Source of the DNA: Capsaspora owczarzaki ATCC 30864
Taxonomy: Eukaryota > Opisthokonta > Filasterea
Length of the DNA stretch: 64,000 nucleotides
Assembly: GCF_000151315.2 (NCBI RefSeq)
Contig: NW_011887293.1
Coordinates: 186,001 to 250,000 of the forward strand
Direction: 5' to 3'
Part shown: positions 21,704-33,359 of the stretch, piece after piece
Numbering within the stretch: the first letter of the stretch is position 1
Layout of the letters: each line of letters opens with the position of its first letter
Program-made: the position numbers and the translations under genes
The notes under the pieces: generated by a model
Database searches by the model: none
What the model was told of the DNA's origin: nothing
The model's input: the letters and a program-made list of their open reading frames with translations, nothing else

Positions 21704-22755
21704 CCGACCTGCGGCGGCTCTGCTCTCGACACTCCCGCTGCTGCTGCTGCTGCTGCTACAACTACGACGGCTACTACTGCTGCGCATGCATCCCCACTCG
21801 CGTCCGATGGGGCGACCAACGGCGACGACGACGCTGCCACCCAAGATTTGGCCAGTGATAAGCACAATCACCAATCTCAACCGCAACAGGGCGAGGCCGA
21901 CGCCAGTGCCAGTGCCAGTGCCAGTGCCACCCAGGACCAAGAGCAGCCCGATGATGCGCACGCCCGCAATGGTGATGCCGAGCCAGTCCAGGCGAGCCCG
22001 GGCGCCGCAGAAGATGCACAACAGCAGAGGGAAAGCGTCTACGATGACGGTCCGCCGCCAACGCCGCCGCCCAGAGCAGATGATCAGAACGAAGCCGGCA
22101 GCAGCAGGCCACCCACGCCGCCTGCACGCGCATTGGATGAAGGCGTCAGCGGGGATGCTGTTGCTGAGTCACGACCAGCACACAGCGCATTTGCCGCTAC
22201 GTCCGTCGACACCGAGGCAGATCTCGCCCCGCATGATGCAGCCTCTTCCGCGACCGATGCAAACACAGTCGACGACGGCGAGCCCGGCGGAAGTCGAGCC
22301 CCGACGCCTCCTCCACGCTCAACCACCGGATCGGTCGACGATCTGGCCAATTTGAGCCGCGCCCCGACGCCTCCTCCGCGCTCCACCACGGGCTCCGTGG
22401 ACGATCTGACTCATCCAAGCACTGCAGACTTCTCCAAACCACTCGTCAACGGCAATGACGCTACTGCCGCGGCTCCTCCGATTCAGGAATCCGCGCGCTC
22501 TCTGGCCGGCTCGCTGTCGGATTTAACAGCAACGAGCGGTGTCTCCACACCGTCGTCCGAAAAGTCACACTCGCGTCCCATCAGCGCCGAGTTTGATGCC
22601 GTGCAGGTCCAGGCTTCGACCAAGGCCATCGGAACAGCGCCTGCCAAGTTTTCACGGCCAGCACCGCCGAACGCTTCCAAGCACGTCAAGCGACGATCGA
22701 TTGGTAATGTACTTGACACCACCACTGCAGATACGTTTGCCGCGCCAGTCACTGC

Positions 22756-22789
<34 letters not shown>

Positions 22790-25700
22790 ACTACTACTAC
22801 TGCTGCTACTACGACTACTACTGCGGCCGCGGCGACGTCCACCCCTGTCGCGGCCCCTTCAAAGCCAACGCCAGCTCCTACCACAAAGCCCACCCCGGCC
22901 ACCCCTGCAACAGCTCCCGCAAAGCCCACTCCGCCCACGGCCGTGCCTGCAGGACCCGTTGTGACGAAAAACGCCCCGCCTCCGTCCCCACCCACTTCTG
23001 CAGGCTCAAAGCCTGCCGTGCCTGCGACCAAACCATCGCGAGCCTTTGTTGAGGCAAAACTGCAGCAATCTCGGGCGCGACCCCCACCTGCGCAGCCGCT
23101 CTCAACAGAGCCAACCACGCAGCTCTCGGCGGCATCGCGCCAACGCGCCAACAAGATTTCGCCTGCTGTCTCGACCGAAGATATTATTGCCCAAATTGTC
23201 GCCAGCAACGAGGCAGCCATTTCACCCGTCGTTGACCAAGCGACTCTGAGGCGCGCTATTCTCGCCGAGTCCGCCAAGGGCTCGCGCACTGGCTCGCGCA
23301 TGTCGTACATTGACGATGGAAATAGTGGAGGCGGCACGGTGGCATCGCGCAAGTCCATGTATGGCGGCGACGCGGTAGGAGTATCGCCTTCCCAATCAAA
23401 GACTCGCTCCAGCATTCCCACCAACACCAGCAGCAGCAGCAACAACAACAGCAACAACTCGCCGAGCGTCTCTCCGGCTTCAGCTCGTGTTTCTTCCGGC
23501 ATTAACGGCTTGAATTTGGACGGACCTTCCGCGGCCAAGATCCAATCGCCTTCTTCCCGACCGCCACCAGCTGCCATTACAAGCGCACCACTCTCCAGCA
23601 GCAGTTATGCCTCTTCGCGGTCCAATTCTGCTCACGGGTCGATGACAGACCTGTCATCCACCGTTCTAGTCCTTCCTGGCTCGTCCTATGCCAAGTCACT
23701 TGCTGCTGCTGAGGAATCAGCGGTAGCAGCACCTGTTGCGGAACCAGCGGTAGCAGCACCTGTTGTGGAAACGGCTTTGTCTGACGCCGTGCCGTCGTCA
23801 ACGCCCGAGCCAGCTGTGCCCACAACTGTTGCCTCCCCGTCATCTGCTGAGCCAGCTAAACCCGCGCGTGTTCCTCCGCCAGCTCCCCCACGCTCCGGCG
23901 ATCCTGCGCGCCCAGCAAAGCCTCCAAAGCCGCCAATTAACAGTCGGGGCTCGCCTGTCGACAGAGCCAATACGCCCATTCAAGAATCAACAACAACAGC
24001 AACAACAACAGCAGCAGCATCAAGCGACACGCCGGCCGAGGCAACACCGGAAGGAGAAGATTTCCGCGTCCGCGTCAAACCCATGTTCCAGGCGGCGAGC
24101 GTAAAGCGTAACCGCAGTGGGGCTGGGCAATACCAGCATGGCGTCGGCGACGCTGATGCAGTTCCGCAAGTTCCGCAGGTCCCGCAAGTTCCACAGGTCC
24201 CTCAAGTTCCCGAGGTCCCGCAGATTCCCGAAGCGGGCGAGGACGGGGCCAGTGCGTCGAGCGAACCTGCTGCGCCGACCGAAGAAGAGCGAGCAGCCAA
24301 GGACCTCAAGCGGCGTGAAACGCGTGCGAATGTCGTCGCCGAGATTGCCAAGACAGAGGGGGATTACGTGGGCGATCTCAAGCTAGTGATTGATGTAAGT
24401 GCTGGTGTGGCGGGAAATGGGAAAGGGGGAAAGGTTTGCTCTACCCTTTTCGTGGACTTGTCGTGAAAAAATGCATTCGCCAACACCCATTTCGTCATCT
24501 GATGATGCTTTGACAGGGTTATTTGAAGCCCATGGTTCAGCGCGACATGCCTGCCGATCTCATTCAGCGTCTGTTCGCCAACATCGAGGACATGCTGGCG
24601 TTCCAAACCAGCTTCCTGGCGTCCATTCAAGACTGCGTCCAACCCAGCCCGAGCTACGAGAGCATGCTGGGTGCTTGCTTCTCAAAACATGTAAGTGATG
24701 GAGGAAAGAAATTAGCTTGTTCGGGATGCGCTGCCCAAAAAGTGCCTCACTTGCTTGTTTTTTGCTCCGAGAGCAGAAAGAGGGATTTAAAATGTACTCG
24801 GACTACTGCAACAACCATCCGGAGGCCGTGCAGGAGATGATTCATTTGCGCAAAGACGCGCAGCTCAAGGCCTTCTTTATGGTTGGTGTTTCAAATGCAT
24901 TAGGATTCACCTCCATCGACTCTTTGCTCACCGCACTGAACACGCTTTGTCTCCTTTTGCATTGCACAGGGCTGCCAACTCATTGCAGGTGCCCACATTT
25001 CGCTGGAAGGGTTCTTGCTGACTCCGATTCAACGCATTTGCAAGTATCCCTTGCTCTTGAAGGTACGGACGTCTTTTCTTCTGGAAGTCGGCGCTTTCAT
25101 GAGTGCCTGTCGTGTTTCTTGTCCTCATCGTGTGTTGCCTTGTTGCTCTCTTTGACAACCGACAATGCAGGAGCTGCTAAAATACACCCCAGACGACCAT
25201 CCCGATCACGGCAATGTTCTTGCGGCGCTGGACGCCATGAAAGAAGTCGCGGTCGAAATCAACGAAGCCAAACGTCTCTTGGAGGAGTATGAAAAGATGG
25301 TCGAGTGGCAGACGACAGTTGATGGCTGGGAGGTAAGGCAGAGCGAAAGGATGCTTTGTTATCACGGCGTAAAAAAATGCCGTTCTTCTGCTCCGTGAAT
25401 CTAACCTTCTCTTCATGCTGCTGTAATCCGGCACCGCAAACAAACCATTTATAGGGGCCTGACATTACGGAAACCTGCACAGAGCTCATCCGCGAAGGTG
25501 CACTGGTGAAAATCTCCCATGGACGTGCGCAAGAGCGCTCCTTCTTTTTGTATGATTCGCTACTTGTCTACGGCAAAAAGGACAACAAGCGCCTTCAGTT
25601 CAAGAGCCGGTTGCCAACAAACTTGTTTGCGATTGAGGATATTGCAGACGGTGCAAGTAAGTTTGGGGGACGCATTTTTGTCGTGCTCTCTGTCTGCTTG

Positions 25701-26394
25701 TTGCCAGTCAATCTCATCGTGCATGTTGTCGATGTAGTCTCTCAGAGCGGCACACCAGTGACCAATGCATGGCGTGTTCACCGCAAAGACAAAAAGAGCA
25801 AGACGTACGTTCTGATCGCCAAGAACATTGCCGAGAAGCAAAAGTGGCTCGATGCATTCCGGCTCGAGCAAGAAAAGACCGCCGCCCGCACCGCGCGTGT
25901 TGCCGAAATGGCCGAGAAGCGGATGGAGAAGAAGCGCCCGACACTTCGTAAGTGCAGCTGCACTGGTTTTTCTTTTGTTCTATGTGTGTTTTTTGTAGTG
26001 CACCAAAAGCTGTCGTTTAACTTGTTTGGTTTTGCTCGGTCTTTCTTCGACAACAGGAAAGAAGGGTATGCTGCAACCCGCGCCAACGTTGGCTGCAGTC
26101 GCTTCGACCTCGCCCATGAATTCGCCCGGACCCGCTTCACCTCTACCTGCTGGTGTGAATAGCCCCACCTCGTCTTCGCCCCCGTCGGCAGGGTTTGGTG
26201 TGAGCAACATGGCGAAAAAGTCCTCCCGCGGCAACTGGTTTTCCATCAAGGGCAAGAGCAGTAACACCAATCTGGCATCGACAGAGCAGGACTCGGGCAC
26301 TCCTGTCGACGAGCCAGGCAGTCCTTTGGAAGACTCTCCTGGCCAGACAAGGAAGGGTTCCAAGGGCTCCAAGTTCCGAACTGACAAAGAGTAA
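21704..26394 (+). CDS. Dbl-family RhoGEF (DH-PH) with long proline-rich N-terminus; 5' end unresolved
   Basis: Exons: N-terminal block ending 24394, then 24517-24690, 24777-24881, 24970-25062, 25171-25332, 25455-25656, 25738-25947 and 26057-26394. The first ~800 codons are low complexity: repeated PPTPPPR motifs, poly-Ala/Thr, a VPQ repeat at ~24160-24225 and PPAPPRSGDPARPAKPP, all possible SH3 ligands. The DH domain starts at RRETRANVVAEIAKTEGDYV and includes GYLKPMV and the diagnostic LEGFLLTPIQRICKYPLLLK helix. A PH domain follows (REGALVKISHGRAQERSFFL to AEKQKWLDAFRLEQEK). It should activate a Rho/Rac/Cdc42 GTPase. The N-terminal frame has a stop at 21701-21703 and no ATG for hundreds of codons afterwards, so a first exon or a sequence error is missing. 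An ATG at 21620 opens a proline-rich ORF in another frame. Confidence 0.85.
22296..22406. repeat. Two near-identical ~60-bp coding repeats in RhoGEF
   Basis: The segment encoding RAPTPPPRSTTGSVDDL occurs twice in a row, separated by four or five residues. A related PPTPPPR copy lies just upstream near 22050. The repeats add SH3-binding-like proline motifs. Confidence 0.85.
24160..24228. repeat. 9-bp coding minisatellite (VPQ repeat) in RhoGEF
   Basis: About seven tandem copies of a 9-bp unit encode (VPQ)n with VPE and IPE variants at the end, just before the DH domain. Confidence 0.9.
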
Positions 26395-26638
26395 ACCGAG
26401 TTGACCTTGGTGTTTTTTTCTTTTTTGTTTTTCTCTCGCTTGCTTTTGTGGCTGGTGTGAAGGATGATGGTGTTGTCATGTGAAGTGTTTGCACTTTATC
26501 TATGTGTTGTTTTCGAGTTGTGAATTTAAGAACAAGCCTCAAAGAAAAAAAAAACAGACACACAACCACACAGACAATGATCAAAGCCAAAATGAAACAA
26601 TACGCCACATCGATCGGTGGTTACGCTCGCCCGCCTCA

Positions 26639-27590
26639 TTAAGCACGAACGGGCTCTGCGGAGGAAGCGTCACTCTCCACCTCTGCTGACTCGGTAGCAC
26701 GCACAGGGCCTTGGTCAAAGTTGGGCTCTTTGCCAACGAGGCCTGCAAGTTTGCAAGAAGTGAGTTGGCAATGTGTAGAGAAAATTAGATGGGCAATCAG
26801 CCTACTAAACCAACAAGAAGCAGAACGGACGCTTACCAAGCAAGTTGAACAGGGTCTGATCATCATTGAAGGCGTTGTTGGCGGTGGTGAGCAGCTTATC
26901 GCCGGTGAAGATTGAGTTGGCGCCAGCAAAGAAGCAGAGCGCCTGCTCGATGGGAGTAAAATTGACGCGGCCCGCAGACAGGCGCACCATCGACCCGGGC
27001 ATCAGAATGCGGGCAGTCGCAATCATGCGCACCATTTCCCAAATCTTGACCTTCTCACGGTCGCCCAGGGGTGTGCCTGGAACCGGGACCAGCGCGTTGA
27101 CCGGGACGGATTCGGGGTGGGTCGGGAGCGTTGACAGTGTGTGCAAGAGGCCGACGCGGTCGTTGAGGTCCTCGCCCAATCCAATGATGCCGCCAGAGCA
27201 GACGGAAAGACCGGCATCGCGAGCGTTTGCGATCGTGTTTAGTCGTTCGTCGTATGTTCGCGTGGTGATAATCTTGGGGTAGAATTCGCGCGACGTGTCG
27301 AGGTTGTGGTTGTAGGCAGTCAAGCCGGCGTTCTTGAGTTGCACGGCTTGCTCGGGGCTCAGCATGCCGAGGGTCGCACACACCTCGAGGCCCATGCTGC
27401 GGACCTCGCTCACCATCTCCAGAACGTGCGCAAAGTTGGACTTTCGGTGAATGACATCACGCCACGCAGCACCCATGCAGAATCGCGTGCTTCCAGCCTC
27501 TTTGGCCTTTCGAGCGGCGTCTACGACACTTTGGAGCTGCAATGCCAGATGGTGAGTTGGTCGCGAAAAAAAAAAAAGAAAAAAAGAAAG

Positions 27591-27681
<91 letters not shown>

Positions 27682-28343
27682 CCGGCGGTTTGCGTGTTAC
27701 CTGCATCAAGCGCTCGGCCTTAACGTTGGTTGTGTATTTGGAGGATTGCGGGCAGTAGGCGCAGTCTTCCGAGCATCCACCGGTTTTGATGGACAACAGC
27801 GTGCATTGCTGCACCTGGCGTGGGTCGTGGTGCGTGCGATGGACGGTTGCCTGGAAGCCAGAACCAGAACGTGTGCAATGCAAGGTGTGAGCAACAAAAA
27901 TGAGACGTTCTGCAGCCAAAGTCAAGCAAACGGCAGCACAATACAAAGACCCAAAACGCCATTTTTTAAAAGCGCGTGTGCGTGTGCTACTTTTGTTGGT
28001 GGGGGCAATGCCTTACCGCGCGGTACATCAGATCGAGCAGGGGAGTGTCGAAAATCTCCTGAATCTCTGCGCGCGTCCAGTCGTGACGGATGCGAATGTC
28101 ACGCCGGGCGGTTTCCGTGAGCTCGTTGAACGCCTCGTTGGTCGTCTTCTTCTTTGGGGCCGTTGGTGGCTGTGCGTTGATGGACGATGCGTGACCACTG
28201 GCAGCAGCAGCAGCAGCAATGTCTGCGTTTGGCTGCTTTGGCGCATGGCAGCCGCCGCCGCAGCACTCTGTCTTTGCACTCGCGCTTGCAGACTGGTGAC
28301 GAACGCCGCCGCTCATCGTCATTGCCATCGCCATCCTCATCAT
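26639..28343 (-). CDS. bioB: Biotin synthase (radical SAM)
   Basis: Four exons, 28343-28017, 27850-27711, 27536-26837 and 26742-26639. The first ~60 residues are Met/Ala/Ser/Arg-rich and probably a mitochondrial presequence. The core has the radical-SAM CX3CX2C motif in [17 protein letters not shown], then [42 protein letters not shown] and [11 protein letters not shown], whose Arg is a ligand of the [2Fe-2S] cluster in BioB. The C-terminus is [16 protein letters not shown] and an acidic tail. The enzyme inserts sulfur into dethiobiotin, the last step of biotin synthesis. The start is the first ATG in frame; an in-frame TAG lies upstream at about 28416. Intron 2 carries a long (CA)n array. 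No other biotin gene is seen nearby. Confidence 0.95.
27593..27677. repeat. (CA)n microsatellite, 85 bp
   Basis: Pure alternating A/C inside intron 2 of the biotin synthase gene, preceded by an A-rich stretch. On the gene's sense strand it is (GT)n. Confidence 0.98.
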
Positions 28344-29390
28344 CGGCTGGGTGGCTGCGAGCACGGCGGCTTGGGCGTGGAGGACACCTGTCGGCTTTCG
28401 CAGCAATCGCGCCTATTCCAAGCCAAGCAGCAGCAATCCAATTCAGTTCAATCCAAGTTCAGCACTCTGATTCATGATCATCAAAACGCTTCCATTCGTT
28501 TTTGCTTTTCAATCTTTCGCTGATCATTCGAAAGTGACCAAAAATACAATAAAAAAAAATCAATTATTAACCGTGACTTTTTTTTTTCTTTTTTTTTTTC
28601 CATTGATTTTTCCACTGATTTTCCATTGATTTGGAATCAATGACTCTTTTGGATTGCCGACTCTTCCGTGTCTGTTGACCGTGTTCGCTGCATCAGCTGA
28701 AATTCAAGTCCTCAGCTATCGGTTTTGTTGTTTGTTGTTGTTCTCTCATTCATCACAAAAGCCAGACGAGCAGCAAACAAACACACACACAACAGAGTCG
28801 TTGGAGCGCGATAAGCCTGGTTTTTTTTTCAATGTCATTTTTGCGCTTCTTCCCAATATTTTTTTTTTTTTTACCACAGTCACAGTCGAAACAAGCATGT
28901 TGCCGGTAAAAATAAAAAAAAAAAATGTCAAAAAGAATGAGTGAGTCGAGACGTGAATGTACGAAACGAATTCAGATGCAGAGGAGTCAGGAATCGAGAG
29001 CAACACTTTTTTTTTTCTGCCGTGGTTGCCGGGAGCATTTTAGTTTTCCGAGGAGCAACAGTTGGTTTTCGCCGCCAACCGTAGAACAACACTTTTGGAA
29101 ATAAGGGGAGTTGGAATCGAACAAAGACAAGGAGAGGGTCGCAGAGAAAAGATGAGATGGGAGGGAATCCGGACTTAAGCAAGGACGCTTCACTCGCCAA
29201 CACTTTCGACGACGCCCTTTTCTTGACTGCACAGAGTTGCGAGATTCTGTTTGCGCTTCCAGCAGGCAGCAAAAACTGCACAACGACCATCTTGCACTTT
29301 CAGCCCGGCGCGCGAGGGCAGGTAGCAACATCATCCAAGTACAGCGATCACAAATATCAAAAAAGGATCAAAAGACAAGCAGCAACGAGA
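28344..29390. other. Divergent region upstream of biotin synthase
   Basis: About 1 kb between the biotin synthase ATG (minus) and the next plus-strand ATG. T-rich runs lie at 28578-28600 and 28859-28872. Short ORFs exist on both strands without recognisable features. It should hold two divergent promoters. Confidence 0.55.
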
Positions 29391-29506
29391 ATGACAGAAC
29401 AAGGGGGCAAGCATCATTTCATCGATCAACTGCGCGAGAGCTTAAAGGTCGACGTCATCGAGCTCCTCATGGAGTTCGCCCAGTTCGTGTACATAAAGGA
29501 GCTCGA
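29391..29506 (+). CDS. Possible first exon or short ORF upstream of the LRR-like gene
   Basis: ATG at 29391 opens 38 codons plus two bases (HHFIDQLRESLKVDVIELL..., amphipathic helix) up to a good donor, GTAAGT, at 29507. The obvious acceptor (TTCTTTAG, ending 29571) would put the next exon out of frame with the downstream LRR-like ORF and reach a stop after about ten codons. So this is a short protein, an upstream ORF, or the true first exon with an unseen joining exon. Confidence 0.35.
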
Positions 29507-29573
29507 GTAAGTTGGCGCACCATCCCTTAATTTAGTTTTGATTCTTCCTTTTCCACCCGTTCATTCTTTAGCG

Positions 29574-30446
29574 ATGGTCCTCACCCTTGGAGACGTTATT
29601 GATGGCAACTCTCTTCTCAAAGACACATTGGCTCTGCCGGAAGACAACCCTTTGCGCAAGTGGCAGGTCACCGACGTCGTTCTCATCGACAAGGACCCGT
29701 TCCAGCGCGCTGTGCTGGCCGAGCTACCCCCGGACCGTGCTGCGACCCAACGACGACTGGCTGCTCTCAGTCTTCTTCAACGGTTGCTGGAGCAGGAGGT
29801 GGGTGCACCCAGAACTCTGATTGCTCAGCCGCGAGAGTTCGATACTCGCTTCATGGGCGTCGTGAACGGCGTACTCGCCCTCAAGGATGGCGCTGTCGTT
29901 TCGACTTGCTATGGCAAGAGCAAGTTCTCTGACGCCCTTACTACCATGGATGGCTTGAAAACATATCTCCAAGACCGTCTCGGCGACCTCTCTCTCTTGC
30001 AAGTCACGACGCTTGATCTCTCCGGGAACGAGCTGCTGAATGAGGACCTGCCATACGTGTGCGATGTTGTCAATGCACTCCAGTGCCCAGTCGTCAAGTT
30101 GCGCTCAAATCGGTTTGGTATGGGTCAGCCAAGCACGGAACTCAACTCGCCTGTCCATTACCTCGCTTCGATGGCAGCGTCAGCGTATGTTCGGTTTGTG
30201 GACATCGTTGGCAACTACGTCGTTGGTGTTGAGTGGGCACCAGCGTATCAGAGGTTTGCGAACCCGACAACCTGGCACAAGTTGGTCTACATCCCGCTTG
30301 TCTGGCTGAAAGGTCATGATTGGACCAAGCCGGACATCTGCGGTCAGTATGTTACAGCCGCCAAGGACTGCCACGAGGATTTTTATTGGGCCAATCTGAG
30401 CGATCCCGTCTTTTCACGTTCCGATCCGCTGCCGGCCCTCAATTAA
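29574..30446 (+). CDS. Leucine-rich-repeat-like protein, function unknown
   Basis: An open frame from ATG 29574 to TAA 30446 encodes 290 aa. The middle has LRR-like sequence (LLQVTTLDLSGNELLNEDLP and a following VVKLRSNRFGMG), suggesting one or two repeats. The rest (RFMGVVNGVLALKDGAVVST; DICGQYVTAAKDCHEDFYW) matches nothing I recognise. The ATG lies right after an acceptor-like CTTTAG, so the true protein may begin in an upstream exon; the frame continues upstream to 29538 without another ATG. Codon use resembles neighbouring genes, which supports coding. Function is not inferred. Confidence 0.6.
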   Translation: MVLTLGDVIDGNSLLKDTLALPEDNPLRKWQVTDVVLIDKDPFQRAVLAELPPDRAATQRRLAALSLLQRLLEQEVGAPRTLIAQPREFDTRFMGVVNGVLALKDGAVVSTCYGKSKFSDALTTMDGLKTYLQDRLGDLSLLQVTTLDLSGNELLNEDLPYVCDVVNALQCPVVKLRSNRFGMGQPSTELNSPVHYLASMAASAYVRFVDIVGNYVVGVEWAPAYQRFANPTTWHKLVYIPLVWLKGHDWTKPDICGQYVTAAKDCHEDFYWANLSDPVFSRSDPLPALN

Positions 30447-30904
30447 GCTGGTTTGCCTGGGAACCTGGTGTGGATGCGTTTGTGTCGCGGCAATTGCCGC
30501 AGCTTTCAATGTCGAAAATGTTGTCTTCGTTTTTTGTTGTGGGAGGTCACGTCGAGGACTTTTCCTTTGGCTTGGCAGGAAACAATGAAACCATTCTCAA
30601 AAAAAGCTCTTCAGTTGAGGGTGTTCAGGATCGCGGTTCGCAGCTTGGCATACACGAAAAAGTATGGTCGAGGTGAATTCTTGCAAATGCTCGTGCGTGC
30701 GCGTTGGCATGCTTCAGCTGACTTTGCATTGTGCTGCACACGGAGAAAACAAAAGTGAAGGGATTGTTTATTGTGGATACGGATGTAACAAAAAAAAAAG
30801 AAGCTCCAAACGAAGGGCGGAGGGAGACAGCAACAACAACAACTCGCCAACAGAACAAATAAAAAAGGGGGACCATTTGCCTGCTGTCGCTGTTTGGCTT
30901 GCTT
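30447..30904. other. Convergent 3' region, LRR-like / SDHA
   Basis: 458 bp between two convergent stop codons. No gene is seen; it should hold both polyadenylation sites. Confidence 0.6.
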
Positions 30905-33245
30905 TTAATAGACACGGAGAGTGGGAGGAACAGGCTTGCATTCCTTCTCATCAAGAGTGTCGTCGATAACAGGGCGGTAGTCAAGTTGGACACGGCCAGT
31001 GAGGGGATCGATGGTCGACAACGTGTGCTTGCGCCAGTGCTCGTTGAAGGGTCGCTTTGTTTGACCAGCGAGAGGCTTGGAATAATCAAACTCGTCCGAG
31101 CGAGCCTTGTAGTCCTCGCGGGCATGAGCACCGCGCGACTCCTTGCGCGCCTCAGCCGAAATCATGGTTTGGGCGGCGTTGATCATCAAGTTTTGAAGCT
31201 CGAGCGTCTCGATCAAGTCCGAGTTCCAGACCATGCCTGGTTGGTGCAATTGCAGAAGAGGAGTGAGTGAGCGAATGAGAGGGGGCCCACGAGCAAATAA
31301 GCGGCCAACAAACAAACAAAAAAAAATCCAGCACTCACCTCGGTCGTGAACCTTCAGGTCAGCCATCTCAGAGTAAACGTCGCCAATCAGCTTGCAGCCT
31401 TCTTGCAAGACATCGCCCGTTCGGAAGACGGCAGCGTGCGTTTGCATGACCTGTGTGAGGAGAACAAGAAAAAAAAAAAAAAAAAAAACGGCAGTCCAAA
31501 CTGAGTCTCCAGAACAAGCAACCTCAAAGTCAAAGACTCAAAACCCCGCAGTGACTCTCACCTTTTGCATCTTCAGACGAAGTGCGGCAGTGGGAATACG
31601 GCCGTTGGCGTAGCGGAGAGCGTCGAGGTTGGCAATGGACTGCTCGCCAGCACCCTTGGGCAGAGCGCGGTGGGGAGTGCCGGGCTTGGCGTTGGCGGCA
31701 ATGTGGTTGGCGCAGGCGCGGCCAAAGACGACAATGTCGAGCAGAGAGTTGGCGCCGAGACGGTTGGCGCCGTGCACGGAAGCGCAGGCGGCCTCGCCGG
31801 CGGCGTAGAGGCCCTTGACGATCGAGTCCTTGCCGTTGGCGTGCGTGAGCGCCTGGCCGTAGTAGTTGGTCGGGATGCCACCCATGTTGTAGTGGACGGT
31901 GGGGAGCACAGGGATGGGCTCCTTGGTGACGTCGACGCCCGCGAAAATGTGGGCAGTCTCAGAGATGCCGGGCAGACGCTCGGCGAGAATCTCGGCGGGG
32001 ATGTGCGAGAGCTGGAGGTAGACGTGGTCCTGCTCGGGGCCAACGCCACGGCCCTCGCGGATCTCGATCGTCATGGCGCGCGAGACGACGTCGCGCGAGG
32101 CGAGGTCCTTGGCGGTCGGGGCGTAGCGCTCCATAAAGCGCTCACCCTTGCTGTTGAGCAGGTAGCCACCCTCGCCACGAGAGCCCTCGGTGATGAGGCA
32201 GCCCGCACCGTAGATGCCGGTGGGGTGGAATTGGACAAACTCGAGATCCGAGAGCGGCAGGCCGGCACGCGAGACCATGGCGTTGCCGTCACCAGTGCAG
32301 GTGTGCGCAGAGGTGCACGAGAAGTAGGCGCGTCCATAGCCGCCGGTGGCGAGGACGGTGTTGTGCGAGCGGAAGCGGTGGATGGAGCCGTCCTCCATGT
32401 TGATGGCAATGACGCCGCGGCACTCGCCATTCTCCATGATCAGGTCGAGGGCAAAGTACTCGATAAAGTACTGCGTGTCGTAGCGGAGCGACTGGCCGTA
32501 GAGTGTGTGCAAAAGAGAGTGGCCGGTGCGATCGGCGACGGCGGCGCATCGCTGCGCCTGGCCGCCCTTGCCATAGTTGAGGGACTGGCCGCCGAAGGGG
32601 CGTTGGTAGATCTTACCCTCTTCCGTGCGCGAGAATGGCACGCCGTAGTGCTCGAGCTCGACGACGGCCTGGGGCGCCTCGCGGGTCATGTAGTGGATGG
32701 CGTCCTGGTCGCCGAGCCAGTCGCTGCCCTTGACCGTGTCGTACATGTGCCAGCGCCAGTCGTCGGGGCCCATGTTGCCGAGCGCGGCGTTGATGCCGCC
32801 CTGCGCCGCAACCGTGTGCGAGCGTGTTGGGAAGAGCTTGGTGATGCAGGCCGTCTTGAAGCCCTGGCTGGACAGGCCGAACGCGGCGCGCAGGCCAGCA
32901 CCGCCGGCGCCCACAACGACCGCGTCAAAGTCGTGGTCGATGATTGGGTACGCCTTGGACAGCTGATCCTTCGGGGTGGCAGCAGCAGCAGCAGCAGTGC
33001 GGCTGGGCACATTGGCGCCAGTCGCAAACCCGCGCGCAAGGGCAGTCATCCTCGGAACGAGGCTCTGAAAGTCCAGTCCAAAAGGGGCACAGGTGAGCAC
33101 AAGACACACCAAAAGAGCACGATCAGCATCCAATTGCAGAGACGCAGTGCGAGTGCGTGCGTGCGAGTGTGGCAAAGTGCGAGTGATGATTGGAAAGAAG
33201 AAGAAGAACAAGAACAAGAAGAAGAAGAAGAAGAAACGGAAGATC

Positions 33246-33293
<48 letters not shown>

Positions 33294-33328
33294 AGTCAAT
33301 TGTCATTTGATTGAACAAAAAGAAGAGC

Positions 33329-33359
<31 letters not shown>

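Noticed and set aside
22483-23577. 364-codon minus-strand ORF with Val/Ala runs
   Set aside because: Shadow of the Ala/Thr/Pro-rich RhoGEF N-terminus.
27457-27760. ORFs encoding HTHTHT or CVCVCV
   Set aside because: Translations of the (CA)n microsatellite inside an intron.
31565-33310. 581-codon plus-strand ORF opposite SDHA
   Set aside because: It is an exact antisense shadow of the GC-rich SDHA exon 2, has no domain, and SDHA is unambiguous.
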